Origin: Cytophagales bacterium
GTDB lineage: Bacteria > Bacteroidota > Bacteroidia > Cytophagales > Cyclobacteriaceae
Direction: 5' to 3'
NCBI GenBank assembly: GCA_003537495.1
Contig: DPSB01000476.1
Location: forward strand, 3,536 to 10,897
Length of the DNA: 7,362 nucleotides
The position numbers and the translations under genes are program-made. The notes below the pieces were generated by a model. It saw only the letters and a program-made list of their open reading frames with translations. It was not told where the DNA came from and searched no databases. Below, one piece after another: positions 7,245 through 7,362 of the stretch; the first letter of the stretch is position 1, and the number at the start of each line of letters is the position of its first letter.

Positions 7245-7362
7245 ATGATTTTTGTAGGTATTGTTGAAGACGATGACCTGATCCGAAAGAGTATTCAGGA
7301 TTTTCTGAACCGCCAACAGGATTTTAGATGCGATTGGTCGCAGCAGAGTTTGCAGCTCCGAT
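7245..7362 (+). CDS. Response regulator, N-terminal part (runs off the window)
   Basis: ATG at 7245 opens a frame continuing past the last base, giving 39 complete codons: MIFVGIVEDDDLIRKSIQDFLNRQ and onward. The pattern of hydrophobic strand, acidic triad EDDD, then helix is the start of a receiver (REC) domain; the acidic residues would bind Mg2+, and the phospho-acceptor Asp, expected near residue 53-57, is outside the window. The gene follows the barrel protein by eight bases. A HisKA_3 kinase usually pairs with a NarL/LuxR-type regulator, so a C-terminal LuxR helix-turn-helix is expected but not seen. It is the probable phosphorylation partner of the kinase at 3419-6472. Its fate is unclear because that kinase is interrupted. 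Confidence 0.8.
   Translation, partial: MIFVGIVEDDDLIRKSIQDFLNRQQDFRCDWSQQSLQLR

Overview
The window looks like a chromosomal stretch from a Bacteroidota bacterium, probably of the Cytophagales type. The reasons are a long-form IspH, a periplasmic double-propeller (Reg_prop / Y_Y_Y) histidine kinase, a PorT-like outer-membrane barrel protein, candidate promoters of the Bacteroidota form (TTTG, about 19 bases, then TANNTTTG), and no clear Shine-Dalgarno sites. This lineage call is inferred from gene families and motifs, not from a search. All genes lie on the + strand and are tightly packed; I see no RNA gene, mobile element or CRISPR array.

Layout: (1) bases 1-80 are a leader with a candidate promoter and nested TTACA/TGTAA dyads. 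(2) 81-1298 is ispH, the last enzyme of the MEP isoprenoid pathway. Its reading frame has no ATG, GTG or TTG before position 279, although residues encoded upstream of there (including the first iron-sulfur cysteine) belong to the enzyme. The likely start is an ATC at 81. (3) 1334-3385 is a TonB-dependent outer-membrane receptor, with a perfect TACATTTG box only four bases before its GTG start. (4) 3419-6472 encodes a 1017-codon hybrid-propeller sensor histidine kinase split by a single in-frame TGA at 5528-5530. The first 703 codons give a signal peptide and 14 propeller blades; the remainder, in the same frame, gives the Y_Y_Y domain, one membrane helix and an intact-looking HisKA_3/HATPase transmitter. 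(5) 6544-7236 is a secreted outer-membrane beta-barrel protein. (6) 7245 to the window end is the start of a response regulator, the probable partner of the kinase.

Functionally, the right half reads as a sensory module: periplasmic sensor kinase, outer-membrane barrel protein and response regulator, next to a TonB-dependent receptor that could import or relate to the sensed ligand (inference from proximity). As written, the stop codon would separate the sensor from its kinase and break the pathway. Two gene-damaging single-base oddities, the missing ispH start and the TGA in the kinase, are the most notable features. They may be real (rare start codon, recent pseudogenisation) or base errors. 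I found no convincing evidence of a wholly new system.
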